Assembly: GCA_009760855.2 (NCBI GenBank)
Contig: WPIO01000427.1
Span: 1-48,600 of the forward strand
Source: Cristatella mucedo
Taxonomy: Eukaryota; Bryozoa; Phylactolaemata; Cristatellidae
Reading direction: 5' to 3'
DNA: 48,600 nucleotides
Positions 20,545 through 31,544 of the stretch are shown here, in pieces. Within the stretch, counting starts at the first letter, position 1. The number at the start of each line of letters is the position of its first letter. The translations under genes and the position numbers were made by a program. The notes beneath the pieces are model-generated. The model was not told where the DNA came from. It ran no database searches and saw nothing but the letters and a program-made list of their open reading frames with translations.

Positions 20545-20960
20545 AGATGCAATAATAATAATAGTGGTAATACATTTGATATAGCACCCTCACAGAATTC
20601 AAATCTGTCTATTCACTTGACATTTTCTGTAAAAGAAGCATGATCGAATGGTTAGTGGTAGCTTGCACAATTAGTGTCAAAAATAACATGATTATGGGTT
20701 ACATGCACAAGGTCTGCATACATATTATGCATACTGATTAGTGGTAGCATGCACCTTGTCAGCACACATTAGTACATTTAGGACGAATCGCAGGGACTCA
20801 CTAAAGGCCGTGGTAAATAGATGAGCTTTAGATTCTTTTTAAAAGTGGACAACTCAGGATGGGTCGTTCAGGATACATCAGGATAGGTCGTGAAGCGAGT
20901 CAGAATGAGTTCCAGACTTTGGGAGCATACAAACTAAAGGCTCGGTACTGCATAAGAAGC
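20545..20960 (-). mobile_element. Old LINE-A 3' fragment
   Basis: On + it starts with an AATAATAATA tail, then GATATAGCACCCTCACAGAA (hairpin), the 3' non-coding region and the coding end (GAGTTCCAGACTTTGGGAGC at about 20906). Confidence 0.7.
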
Positions 20961-20984
20961 CAATGCTTGTCCCTGGGTTCCAGC

Positions 20985-21125
20985 CAATTAGCTAAGATGC
21001 TCAATTTTCACCGCCCGAGTCATGGGATCGAGTCCTGCACTGGGCGAAGCTTTCTTTAATGCCCTCTGCGAGCGGTGGTGATAGCCGTCAAGTTTTTTTG
21101 CCGTTATACAAGTGAAAGGAATAGC
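20985..21125 (+). mobile_element. SINE-1 copy
   Basis: tRNA-like head with the B-box-like GGGATCGAGTCCTGC near 21023-21038, and the body GCGAGCGGTGGTGATAGCCG with TTGCCGTTATACAAG shared with 5970-6035. Confidence 0.65.
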
Positions 21126-21384
21126 ATCTAGCATCGACAATCACCATCTAGGCGCAAGGAAAAGTGAACTTCATTCGGATAAAATTTAATATACCGGAAG
21201 GACTTGATGAAACGAAGCATAGCTACTTGGAGTGCCTGTGATGAATCCAAAAAGGACGCACAAAAGTATCAGCTCTGTGGAAATTATGCTAGCCATAGCT
21301 ATCTAGGAATCCTGAAAGCCTCACTCAGAACCATGCATCTTGAAGAAGACTGGATGGGCACTAGGAAATTTTGTATAGTAATGT

Positions 21385-21435
21385 AATGTAATGCATCTCC
21401 GTCAGTAACTCCACAAAGTCATAAAGACCATGTGG
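21385..21435 (-). mobile_element. LINE-B 3' tip
   Basis: About 50 bp: a TAATGTAATGCATCTCCGTC run then ACTCCACAAAGTCATAAAGA on +, the reverse complement of the LINE-B end with its ATTAC tail. It sits beside exon 2 of TRIM copy 3. Confidence 0.7.
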
Positions 21436-21465
21436 GAAGGTGGCGTCCAAGTAATGTGAATTCAC

Positions 21466-21534
21466 CTGCAACATCACCATCATTAGTGTCATTGGCAAAG
21501 GAGATACCTTCAGCCACGATCCGGCCAAGGCAGT
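21466..21534 (-). pseudogene. TRIM-like copy 3, 69-nt middle exon
   Basis: Reads (phase 1) DCLGRIVAEGISFANDTNDG then DVA, followed by a good donor GTGAAT. It matches DCLDRILAEASSCKEDAGG-type coding at 43961-44029 and the exon at 32529-32597, and all three are 69 nt. The acceptor dinucleotide here is CG (TTTTCG/ACTGCC) rather than AG, so splicing is probably lost. It is separated from exon 1 by a 110-nt intron, the same length as in copy 2. Confidence 0.75.
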
Positions 21535-21644
21535 CGAAAAGGAACATGCGATAAAGGGCTGCAACTTTTGAATGCCGGCAAGTTAATTATACCAGTTTGT
21601 TGAGCCAGGCTAAGCATATTCCACGGAGCTTTGCAGGAGGCTAC

Positions 21645-22710
21645 CTGTGTTCAAGCGTCGGAGTTCCAATCTAAGAGGAGATAATTTCGTTCAATTCCTC
21701 GGGCAGAGAGCCACTTGGAGCCTACAGTAACTTTTCAGCTCCAGTACATCACTGAAGCTACGCAGCTACTTGAAAAGCGGTCCAAGAAGCGACTGTAAAG
21801 TCGTCTGTCGGTCCAAAAAATCAGAGTCTTCGGCCAAGTGTGTAAGACTGCTCACATATGGGTAGGCATGCTACACTGACCGGAGCAGCTACTCGGCCAG
21901 ACTTTGCAGCCTGGCAGCACTCTTATCGAGCTGGTCGTAGCAGGCCTTTTGCCGTGTATCAGAATCCTCAAATGCTTTGCTCAAAGCATCCACTGCATAC
22001 CTCTTCCTGGTCGTCAGCTCATCCAGATATATCGCCAGAGACGATCGGACGTCACAGACCAGATTACTGGGCAGCAGTAGCTGCTCCGACTTGCCGTATA
22101 CAAGCTCAAGTGGACGCTCTATGCTCTCTCCAACTTCATTCAAGAAATATTTGGCTTCTGGTCCTGTTCCCAGCTGCGGAGCTGAGTGTCCTAGGAGCTT
22201 GCACTACTAGATGCACTTGCCTTGCTTGCAGTCGAAGCATATGACATACAGCAGCTTTCCATGCTTCTGGCATTGCTTCTGCCCTGCTGGATGCATCACT
22301 TCACCGGTGCTCAGCCCAATCCAGCTGTCACGTGGTCATTAATATATTAATCCTGGAGACCTAAGCAGGCAGAACTTTCTGGCACTGCTTGCACGAGACG
22401 TCTGTTGGCTTATCTGGCCGGCCAGGCTCTCTGCAGACACTGCACCTTGTTTGATCTCTCACGGCTGTGACAAGTCTTACTGACGCAGCAACGAAACCAT
22501 TGGGATTCTTGTTTGAAGTGACGTCGGTGAGTATGCCACAACCAGCACAGTGCAAGCTCCTTGAGCCCTCAGCAGTAGCTGCGCTGTCAGCACAGCTACT
22601 GCAACCGCTGTGCCAGCAGCCAAGCAGCAGCGGCCACTCTTCCATTCGTCCGCCGGAGATGCACATAGCACCCCTTTATCAACTGCACGATGCTTCTGTG
22701 AAGCCGCCAT
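21645..22710 (-). pseudogene. TRIM-like copy 3, RING/B-box/coiled-coil exon (broken)
   Basis: Homologous to exon 1 of the intact gene. It begins at an ATG at 22710-22708. After a frameshift come CISGGRMEEWPLLLGCWHSG and CSSCADSAATAEGSRSLHCA (a decayed RING; the second zinc Cys reads Gly), CSVCREP (B-box 1), ICFDCKQGKCI followed by a stop (B-box 2), and the coiled-coil segment IYLDELTTRKRYAVDALSKA with CYDQLDKSAARLQSLAE. Several stops follow. The exon ends at 21645 with a preserved donor ACAG/GTAGCC. A LINE-A on the opposite strand abuts the start. Confidence 0.8.
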
Positions 22711-23415
22711 TTGTGGCAACCCGACTTGACTTCTGTAACTCGCGGCTTGCTGGCCTACCGGCATATGCAATCAGGCGATTACAGCTGTTGCAACACTCCG
22801 AAGGTAGACTTGTCTGTCGTGAGCTTCGCAGTTGCCACATCACACCACTTCTCGCAGACCTGCACTGGCTCCCAGTCAAGCAACGGATTGACTACTAGGT
22901 TTTGTCGCTCACTTTTAGGTCACTTCATTCTTTGGCTCCAGCCTATCTCTCAGATCTACTCCCCCACCAGGCCAAGCATCGTACCACCCAATTTTCGGAA
23001 TCCAACAGTTTACCACTACCTCGTACAAACCTCAAATCCTTTTGGAGACAGTGCATTTAGTTCGCATGTTCCCAAAGCCTGGAACTCAGTCCTGACTTGC
23101 GTCAGAGCATCCCTAGACTTGACCAGATTTAAAAAGAACTTTAAAGCACTCCTATATAGGAGAGCATTTAGTGGGTCCCTGTGATTCGTCCTTCATGTGC
23201 TTATGCGTGCTGACACTGTGCAAGCTGCCACTAACCGTATTTGCATGCTGAGCCTGTGCATGTCGCCCGTAACCATGCTATTCATGTTGTTTATTAGGTA
23301 GATATTACTCACATTCAATCGCGTTTCCCTTTGCAGCAATTGTAAAGTGCCTTGGAAGATATTAAGTTCTCTGAGGGCGCTTTATCACATGCATTATTAT
23401 TATTATTATTATGTC
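22709..23415 (+). mobile_element. LINE-A 3' fragment
   Basis: Starts in the RT C-terminal region (ATRLDFCNSRLAGLPAYAIR), with HWLPVKQRIDY then a stop, and ends with the hairpin (GTGCCTTGGAAGATATTAAG) and ATT tail. It is frameshifted. Its 5' end lies at the first ATG of the - strand TRIM pseudogene. Confidence 0.85.
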
Positions 23416-23559
23416 TAACCTTAGGCATACGCAATACAGGTCCGGCTAAAAAAGTGGGCTACATGAGTAACGTTGAAAATCCAAACTGTAATTTCATGGT
23501 ATAAGATAAAAACAACTATTTAGCCGAAAGACGCCAATGATCAAGCCGATACTCTTTCA

Positions 23560-23775
23560 GGCGTTGCACTTTGACCGTGTTATCCGACTTGCATGTTGTC
23601 ACTAACCACGTTTGCATCTCACCCTGAGCATGTCACCCCTAACCATGTTGTGCTTGATGTTATTGAGCATGCTACCACTAACAATTCAACCGTGCGTAAT
23701 TTGCAGCAAATTCAACGTGCCTAGAAAGAGATTGAGTTCTCGTGGACGCTTCATCATATGCATTATTAATTGTAA
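23560..23775 (+). mobile_element. LINE-A 3' tail
   Basis: Only the non-coding end: CATGTCACCCCTAACCATGT near 23626, then the hairpin CGTGCCTAGAAAGAGATTGA and an ATTATT tail. Confidence 0.75.
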
Positions 23776-24044
23776 TCTCTTTTTGTGAAATGAAGTCTAA
23801 ATGGTTAACATGTGCCTACGGAAAGCCTCTTAGGATTCGAGTGAGCTATAGGAAGCCAGCTTCCACCCATCAGTTCTTGTGCCTTTACATAAATGAAGAT
23901 GATGATGCAATACATTTCAAGTAGATTTCATGCTGGTGTTACAAGGGATATGCTGGCCGAGCCCATTCTGAATGCTCGGCGTTAGAGTTTCACAAAGATA
24001 ATAATAATGCACTTGAAAGATACTGCCTAGATACTAAACTCGAT

Positions 24045-24128
24045 TCGTGCATTCTGCTCAGCAATTGTAAAGCGCCTAGAAAGATATTGAGTTCTCTGAG
24101 AGTGCTTTATCAAATGTATTATTATTTT
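24045..24128 (+). mobile_element. LINE-A 3' tip
   Basis: About 80 bp: AATTGTAAAGCGCCTAGAAA, hairpin and ATT tail. Confidence 0.75.
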
Positions 24129-25548
24129 TAAACTAATAGACACATGTTATCGCCGTTCAATTGAAGAAATGCGGGCTGCTCGAAAATGTTCAAAGTGAGA
24201 AATTGCCCGACGTAATTCAAAAGGGAAGAACAGTTAATTAAAGGTAATTAAAGGCCAAATAATTTTATGAAAGAAAAGGTGCTGCAGTGTATCATCTGTA
24301 TAGGTACAATGGTCCAGATTGCTCTGGACGACTAGACCAGCACAAGTTTAAAATTTGCACGGAAAAAAGGCCTTCATGAAGATACTTCCGGTTATTCCAA
24401 TTTTAAAGGTGAACCGTTTGATCGTTGGAAATTGATTTTCGGCGTACGTATGTCCTGAATTTTTATCTTAGAAAGAGCCTGCTGGGCATTCTGCTAGGAG
24501 CTCCAGAATCGCTCACTCATCGTTGGCGCGAGTCTTGGTGCTCTAGCTGGATATGACGATGAATGGCACGAGCAAGGTGCTGCCCCACATCCAGCAAAGC
24601 GCCGTCCAGTTCGCAAACCCCATACATAGCAAGACTAAACTTTTTCCATATAGCCTTTGCTAAATTGCTGTGCCAGGTGTGTCACATGTGTATGCCAGGA
24701 GTAAAAGCATCAAGTTAAGGTAACCTGATTCAACAGCCTCATTTCTATAGCAGCAGAGAATATTTAGTGGCTGTCTCACCAGCTTGCAGCGTACAATGAA
24801 GAATTGCTTGCTTGAAACCAGGAAGTGCTGTCCTATTGAGCTCCTGCCCAAACAAAAGCAGGCACCCACGAATTGGCATTTTTGGAAAATCGCTCTCAGT
24901 TTCTCCCGTTATGGACAGGAATCTTCGACATGTTCCACACTTTCGAAATCATTAATCGTACTTCCAGTAATCCCGACCCAACATTTCGGTTCTAGGCAAC
25001 ACCTGGCCTAAGTACTAAAGACTCATATGGGTGTTTATATGATTAGCCTAAAGTAACTTATTGGACTAATATATGAATGCCTTGATGGTATCTGAATGCC
25101 TTGATGGTATATAAAATATTCTATTCGTTGCTCATCACACCAGGACATCCCTTTATCGTAGCGGCCTCATTTGCCGATCTCCCTCTCGACTTGCTTCTAT
25201 CGCTTCTTAAACTTAAATGCATTTGAGCGTTACATTTTCAAAGTTCAGAGATAAGGTGTGCTTATTCAGCCGCCTAATTCGGCGAGAGTCGCCGACTTTG
25301 TTCCAATAGCGCGCCAGTGACTCGAATTGTGTGTAGTGTGTTTTTGCTTGCGCATGCGTTTATGTGCACGCTTGCAGGTTTTCGCGCTTGGTCCTAGCGT
25401 AGGAATTTGAAGCTGCCAAGTAGTATTGCAGCAGCGAATGTGAGATTACCGGTGCTTGCCATGACCTCCACTTGCGATTCGTTTCGTTTGTAGAAGACGA
25501 TTAGCTTGAAGGATACATTTGCGGAAAGTTACACTAACGTCTAAGAAA
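24129..25548. other. No recognised feature
   Basis: Non-coding; small ORFs on both strands have no recognisable domain. Confidence 0.4.
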
Positions 25549-25802
25549 TGTAGTTGTATTTTGGTTACCATCACACACTGCACAAAACAAAAGGCCAACT
25601 AGTCACACCAGGAGTCCATTACACCGCTCGCAGAGCAATGCGAAGCACGACTCTCATCGCCTCTCGCCCACCGGAGTGCCCACCCCCCCCGACTCCCTCG
25701 TCGTAACGATCACCAATAGCACGGCCTGACTGCCTACCACGTCGTGTCACGGCCCACTCGTATAACGATCAGGGGCAGTGTCATCAATTAAATGAAACCA
25801 CA
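25549..25802 (-). repeat. Solo LTR of the same Ty3/gypsy-type family
   Basis: About 254 bp aligning with the LTRs at 10541 and 12100. Shared blocks on + are CTCTCGCCCACCGGAGT, GTGTCACGGCCCACTCGTA-like and GGGGCAGTGTCATCAATTAA. On - it is bounded by TGTGGTTT and ACTACA. No internal sequence flanks it, so it is most likely a solo LTR. No convincing target-site duplication is visible. Confidence 0.65.
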
Positions 25803-25928
25803 GTAGTAAATTTCGACTGGCAGTAAGTGTCAAAGTAATTCTAACCAGTGTGGCTATATGGTAGCTGCGTCTTGTTTCTAAGCGCTAAAGCAACATTACA
25901 ACCTATGAAAGCTTCCAGCCAAGCTTCC

Positions 25929-26366
25929 GGCCGACCATGCTTCCGGCCATGCTTCCGGCCATGCTTCTGGCCATGCTTCCGGCCATGCTTCCGGCCATGC
26001 TTCCGGCCATGCTTCCGGCCATGCTTCCGGCCATGCTTCCGGCCATGCTTCCGGCCATGCTTCCGGCCATGCTTCCGGCCATGCTTCCGGCCATGCTTCC
26101 GGCCATGCTTCCGGCCATGCTTCCGGCCATGCTTCCGGCCATGCTTCCGGCCATGCTTCCGGCCGACCATGCTTCCGGCCGACCATGCTTCCGGCCGACC
26201 ATGCTTCCGGCCGACCATGCTTCCGGCCGACCATGCTTCCGGCCGACCATGTTTCCGGCCGACCATGCTTCCGGCCGACCATGCTTCCGGCCGACCATGC
26301 TTCCGGCCGACCATGCTTCCGGCCGACCATGCTTCCGGCCGACCATGCTTCCGGCCGACCATGCCG
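25929..26366. repeat. Compound minisatellite, 18 x 12 bp then 12 x 16 bp
   Basis: One 16-bp unit (25929-25944), then 18 near-identical units of GGCCATGCTTCC (25945-26160), then 12 units of GGCCGACCATGCTTCC (26161-26352) and a partial one. The two unit types differ only by GACC. Only two single-base variants are visible. Long ORFs on both strands are by-products because unit lengths keep frames open. It is followed about 55 bp later by a truncated LINE-A. Confidence 0.95.
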
Positions 26367-26422
26367 ACCATTCGCACTTGAATACCTCATTTCGCACGAG
26401 TTCGCAGTGGATCGCTGAATCT

Positions 26423-27712
26423 CTAGCAGTGGTTCAGGTCCTATCTCAGTGGGAGACGCCAGAGTATTGACGTAAATGGACAAAGATCATCTGAAGTACC
26501 TCTAAAATATGGAGTACCTCAGGGCTCGGTGCTAGGTCCGGTCCTTTTCACCGTTTATACTCTCCCTCTTGCTGATGTGATTGCCAAGCACAATCTAGGC
26601 TTTCACTTCTATGCGGATGACACTCAGTTATACCTTTGCTTTGATCCCTCCCAGCCTTCGAGCACCTCAAATTCTCTCAACTCACTAGCTGCATGCATTG
26701 ATGACATCCGATCATGGATGGCAGCAAATTTTCTAAAACTAAACGATGATAAAACTAACTTACTAGTTATGGGAAAACCCAGTGTGATCCAGAGATTGGA
26801 AAGGCTGACTCTCAAAATTGGCTCTGCCAGCATATCTCCAGTTGAATCTGCTCGAAATCAAGGTGTCATGTTCCAAAGCGACCTCTCGCTAGACGACCAC
26901 ATCAGCTCCACAGTCAAATCTGCCTATTTTCAGCTTCATAACATTGCTAAAATTCGGGCTTGTTTAGATAAGGATACCACGTCCAAGTTGGTCCATGCAT
27001 TCGTGACATCCCGTCTCGACTTCTGCAACTCACTGCTCACTGTCCTACCAGCATGTGCGATCAGGCGATTGCAGCTGGTGCAAAACTCTGCAGCTAGGCT
27101 TGTCTGTCGTGAGCGTAGAAGTTGCCACATTACTCTACTTATCGCCGACCTGCACTGGCTACCAGTCAAGCAACGGATTGACTTCAAGGTTTTGTCGCTC
27201 ACTTTTAGGTCCCTTCATTCTATGGCCCCAACCTATCTGTCAGATATACTACCCCATCAGGCCAAGCATCGTACCACTTGCTTTTTGGAATCCAACAGTC
27301 TGGAAATACCTCGTACAAACCTTAAATCCTTTGGAGACCGTGCATTTAGTTCGTATGCTCCCTAAGCCTGGAACTCCCTCCCGACCTGCGTCAGAACATC
27401 CCCTGACCTGACCACATTTAAAAGAAACTTAAAAACACACCTATTTAGGACAGCATTTAGTGGGTCCCTGTGATTTGTCCTTGATTTGCTTATGCGTGCT
27501 GACACTGTGCATGCTGCCACTAACCCCATTTGCATGCTGACCCTGTGCATGTCACCCCTAACCATATTATTCATTTTGTTTGTTTTTTAAGCATGACTTT
27601 ACTTACTATTCTATTGCATATCACTTTGCAGCAAATGTAAAGTGCCCAGAAAGAGATTAAGTTCTCTGAGGGCGCTTTATCAAGTGCAATATTATTATTG
27701 TTATTATTATGT
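26423..27712 (+). mobile_element. LINE-A copy, young, 5'-truncated in RT
   Basis: Opens at QWFRSYLSGR and runs without a stop through VPQGSVLGPVLFTVY, FHFYADDTQLYL (catalytic YADD), LNDDKTNLLVMGK, DYHI-type and HWLPVKQRIDFKVLSLTF to a stop near 27363 (SSYAP*). The non-coding end, hairpin and ATT tail follow. It is nearly identical to 44580-45854 along its whole length, so both are recent. A single stop separates it from the complete C-terminus seen at 45618. Confidence 0.92.
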
Positions 27713-29014
27713 TTCCAGCTGACTCAAAACGTAGGCGCATGGCCTTTCATGAAGAAATCTGTCAAACATCTTTTTCTTTTAACAATGCTTAAGCAATCAT
27801 AAGTCAAAATTACAAAAAATGATGAAAGCCCGTGTGAATTAAACAGAACTAACTTTAATGAGGAAAGCTACTTAGGAAATGCCATTAATTATACGCAAAT
27901 TGACAAGAAGGGGCAACTAACGTTCCGTAGAAAAGACCCGACAACGTTTACCACGTCAGTCTTCTTTAGAAAATACTGAAGTTATATGGTGCCTTATAGC
28001 AATTTACCGTACTCCTAAACAAACTGAAAGCCTTTGCATCAATCTAAAGCGCACTTTTCGGAAAGTTTATTGGAAGCCATTCTAAATTGAGGCAGTTAAT
28101 TTATATCTAGGCATTCACTTTCACCATTAAAAGTCGGCAATCTAAATTGGCTGATTGGTAAAAGGGAGATTTGAAACCCTAAAGCAGATTAAAAACTTTA
28201 CGGGCTTATGTTTTGAAACCGGGATAGCGAGATAAAAAGAAAGTATTCGTATGCAGCCAAATAAGTGCCGCCCATTCTAATCCTCCAAATACAATATTTC
28301 TATCAATGAATACGAGACAACGGGAGAAATCTTAGGAGCAACCAAGAAAGGTTGTTAGGGAAAGAACGAATGAAATGAAGTAAATGTCAAAATTGCAAAT
28401 GACGTTGAAAATCTAAAAAATAAATGTTCTGGGTTAATAAACCGATAAAATGCTAAAGAGTTAGCAATCGCATTGCCACTTCCCATAAATCTTTAATCTA
28501 AAGTCTGCGCGGCGAAGCTTTATCTGGTCAAGCGATGCTAAACTTGATTGAAGTTTCAAACCAATGGGCTCATTCTACATAGTGCGAGCTGACGCCTTTG
28601 CTGAGTCCGTCGAGGTTTTACCAGACTAGATTAATTTAAAGAGAGCTGGGGTGCTCTCAGATGGCCGTTATGATCCACTCGGTAAATCAAGCTATACAGA
28701 CCGTGTGAAATTTAGCTGGATGGGTCAAGGTTTAAGCCCACAAGGCAAAGATTTTTTGAGCAGAGCAATGCTACAGCATGCCAAAAGCTAAGCGTCTGCG
28801 ATGGAAGAACCTTATGTGATGCTTCATTAGGCTGAACGAAGCTAAAGCAGGCAGGATAGAAATGAAGCTACGGCGTAACATCGGCTAACGCTCTGGAAGC
28901 TCCTCCTCAGCATCGTACCTGCTGCAACTAACTGCAGGTGCTCGCGCTTTAAGAAGAATACAAGTCAATAAATTATGGATTAATTATTAATTCGTTGCAA
29001 GGTAAGATCAGGTG
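27713..29014. other. No gene recognised; AT-rich, with a short dispersed-array piece
   Basis: Mostly AT-rich non-coding sequence. 28735-28890 resembles the array at 637-1440 (TTTTTTGAGCAGAGCAATG then GAACGAAGCTAAAGCAGGC). Confidence 0.4.
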
Positions 29015-29580
29015 CATGTGTGTACATACAGATACGCGGGGTAATTTCAGCAATCCATAGAAACTGAGTTGCAAGCAATGCAGACTAGGAATTGGTTTCA
29101 GACCTGAAGCTGCATGCGAGCATGGTTACACATATCATGATATTATTATGACAGAAACATGTACAACATAAATGTACGAGAAATGATTATATCAATCATA
29201 ATAATGATAATTCACTTGATAAAGCGCCCTCAGAGAACTCAATCTCTTCCTAGGCGTTTTACATTTGCTGCAAAGGGAAATGCGGTTGAATGGTGAGTAA
29301 TATCATGCTTGATAAACAACATGAATAACGTGGTTAGAGTTGAAATGGACAGGGTAAGCATGCAAACGTGGTTAGTGGCAGCATGCGCAGTGTCAGCACC
29401 CATAAACACATGAAGGATGAATCACAGGGACCCAATAAATGCTGTCCTGAATAAGCGTTAGTGTATGTGTACAGATACGTGGGGTAATTGCAGCAGTTCA
29501 ACAACCGCTAACTTGCATGCAATTCAGACTAGAAAGTTGTTACAGACCTAAAGCTGCATGCGAGCCTTGTTCGCTCTCAG
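29015..29580. repeat. ~115-bp direct repeat flanking a LINE-A tail
   Basis: 29015-29135 and 29459-29580 share ATACAGATACG-GGGGTAATT, CAGACTAG-A and ACAGACCT-AAGCTGCATGCGAGC. Between them is a - strand LINE-A 3' end (29205-29458). Confidence 0.65.
29205..29458 (-). mobile_element. LINE-A 3' end
   Basis: Tail, hairpin (AAAGCGCCCTCAGAGAACTC on +) and non-coding region up to CCCAATAAATGCTGTCCTGA. No coding part. Confidence 0.85.
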
Positions 29581-30470
29581 CTGCTGCCTGCTGCTGCTGC
29601 AGGGTACAAGGTCACGTTCATCGACTGCCTGCTAGAAGAATCTAGGCTCAGCACTGCTAGCACCGTCCTCGGTCCTGTTTCCAGTGACAGGCGCGAAGGG
29701 TTCATCCGTCGGTGGCTGCTGTAGGATATGACTTGCTTCAGCAGCAGCCCCGTCTCGGCACTGAGGGCCTCACACTATTCCTCCACTTACCACGCAATAT
29801 CCCTGATACTGCCACGGAGAGCAAGCTGTCTGCAGTACAGATACCTACTACTTTCTCCTCGCTGCTCAGCTTGTGTCTCCACTGTCTGCTACCTCGGTGA
29901 TCGTGGCTGTCCACGTCGAACTTTTTTTCTGTCGCTTGGCTGCAATCTGCCTGATGTGTGTAGAGACCACAGAAGCCGCAATAAGAACAACACTGCCGAT
30001 CCAATACTTGCACTTCCTGCTGTACAGCAGCTGCTCTGTGCTCAGCTGTAGCAGCTGCTGACCTTGGCCTCCACCCTCAGTCACAGCAAGCAAATCACAG
30101 AGCACAGACAGCTTCCAGGAAGGTGACTGAAGCACTGCGACACGTCTGTTCTCAATCCACTGGTATCCAGAAGCAGCAGAGCTGCGTCTGAGCAACAGGA
30201 TTAGCCTTGCGTAGGCCATGCCTACAACAGCTCGGCCGTCAGTCATAGACTGCACCGTAATGACCTCGTCATCCCCTTCCTAGCTCTGCTTCGCATGTCT
30301 TCAGCAGCTCAGCTCGAGGCCGCTCTGGCTGTATTCCTTCAGGCCAAGGTGTCTGGCAGCAAGATTCAGATGCCTTACTGATGTCACACAAAGGTCCCAG
30401 CAATCGCCAGGTGACTGAAAGCTGCAGGAGGTAGGTCCGAAGTGAAACATTGGCTGTTCCACTATAAAAA
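29568..30470 (-). pseudogene. TRIM-like copy 4, propeller exon only (broken)
   Basis: Homologous to exon 3 of the intact gene. On the - strand: HFGPTSCSFQSPGDCWDLCV, then HLGLKEYSQSGLELSC followed by a stop, then (other frame) DGRAVVGMAYARLILLLRRS, WIENRRVAVLQSPSWKLSVL and, after another shift, SHDHRGSRQWRHKLSSEEKV. The end corresponds to the TLYPAAAA region near 29600. A plausible acceptor TTCTTTTTATAG precedes the exon near 30470. No exon 1 or 2 was found upstream (30471-31544). It has one LLRRSS segment, as in copy 3. Confidence 0.75.
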
Positions 30471-31544
30471 GAACAGCATTGATGAATAGAGGCAGGGACA
30501 GAGCGCTGCTCGGAGAATGCCAGAGTTCTTGCTAGAACGTTTGAAGATTTCTTCTGCTCAACATTTGCTGTGCATTGGCTATTGGCTGCAAGCACATTTA
30601 GGCTTCCATACTCTGAAGGTTAGCTGCTATTTATTATTGAAATTTCAATTGCTAAGCAAAACAAAACTTGGCTAATGGAAATACAGGTCATTGCTATTCT
30701 AAAATAAATTGCAAGTTGTTTGCTTGCCAGTTGTCCTTTTGCTGGTTGCTAAGCTCAAGTTGGCAAGACTTTTTCTAATCAGCACTTAAGTGTTATTTAA
30801 ATGCTAAAATATATCAATTTTCATTGGTTGCCTGTAAACAAGGCGTGATACATCTCCTTATTTTAATTATTTTTTATTTTGGCCACTCCATCACTTCTTA
30901 ATGCTAAAATGAATCACATAAGCTGGTAAAAGGTGAGTGATGTAGGTCAGCTTAACTTTTCATGTCACAGTAAGCCATACATCGATGGCCTCATCCACAG
31001 CTCATGAGGAGATACACCATGAAAGCAGAGAGGTCACTAAGTGGACAACTAAGAATAGACCAACTAACGTCTACTAATCACCTTTATTCAAATTAATGAA
31101 GATTTCAGATTTAATATTGACTTTTGGGATCTAATTCGTATGAAAACCACACATGCACTGTACTACTAGTAGGGTACCTAGAAATGATGCAGTTGACTGT
31201 AGTTGCTGTATAATTTCACTCATCCATCAATCAAACCTATACAAGGTCTGCCAGGTAAATAAACTTCTACAAGGTACATGGGCAAGATGTTTGTACATAT
31301 ACAAGGTGCAAGCCTTTCACTTAAAAGTAAGCATTTAGATTGCTCAGTTTACACGGTACTCAAGCAGCTAGTCAGCAAAGCTTGATCTGAGCTCTGACTA
31401 GTCAGCAGAGCTTGATTTAATGCATAGTTCATGAATCTTAGCAACAACATTAATATCTAGGAATGCATTTGATCTACGATGAAGAAGCGATAGCAGCTGC
31501 TGATGATCATAACTAACAAGCAGGTTACTAGCCGTTTGCTTAAG
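30471..31544. other. No recognised feature
   Basis: AT-rich non-coding interval between the divergent TRIM pseudogenes; I looked for RING, B-box and 69-nt exon matches and saw none. Confidence 0.4.

Noticed and set aside
25929-26366. CRISPR-like regular repeats
   Set aside because: Units are contiguous with no unique spacers, and the genome is metazoan.
25841-26483. Several long ORFs (160-195 codons) on both strands with GRKHGRPEAWSAGSM or FRPCFRP repeats
   Set aside because: They are translations of the 12/16-bp minisatellite, open on both strands at once, and have no flanking gene structure.
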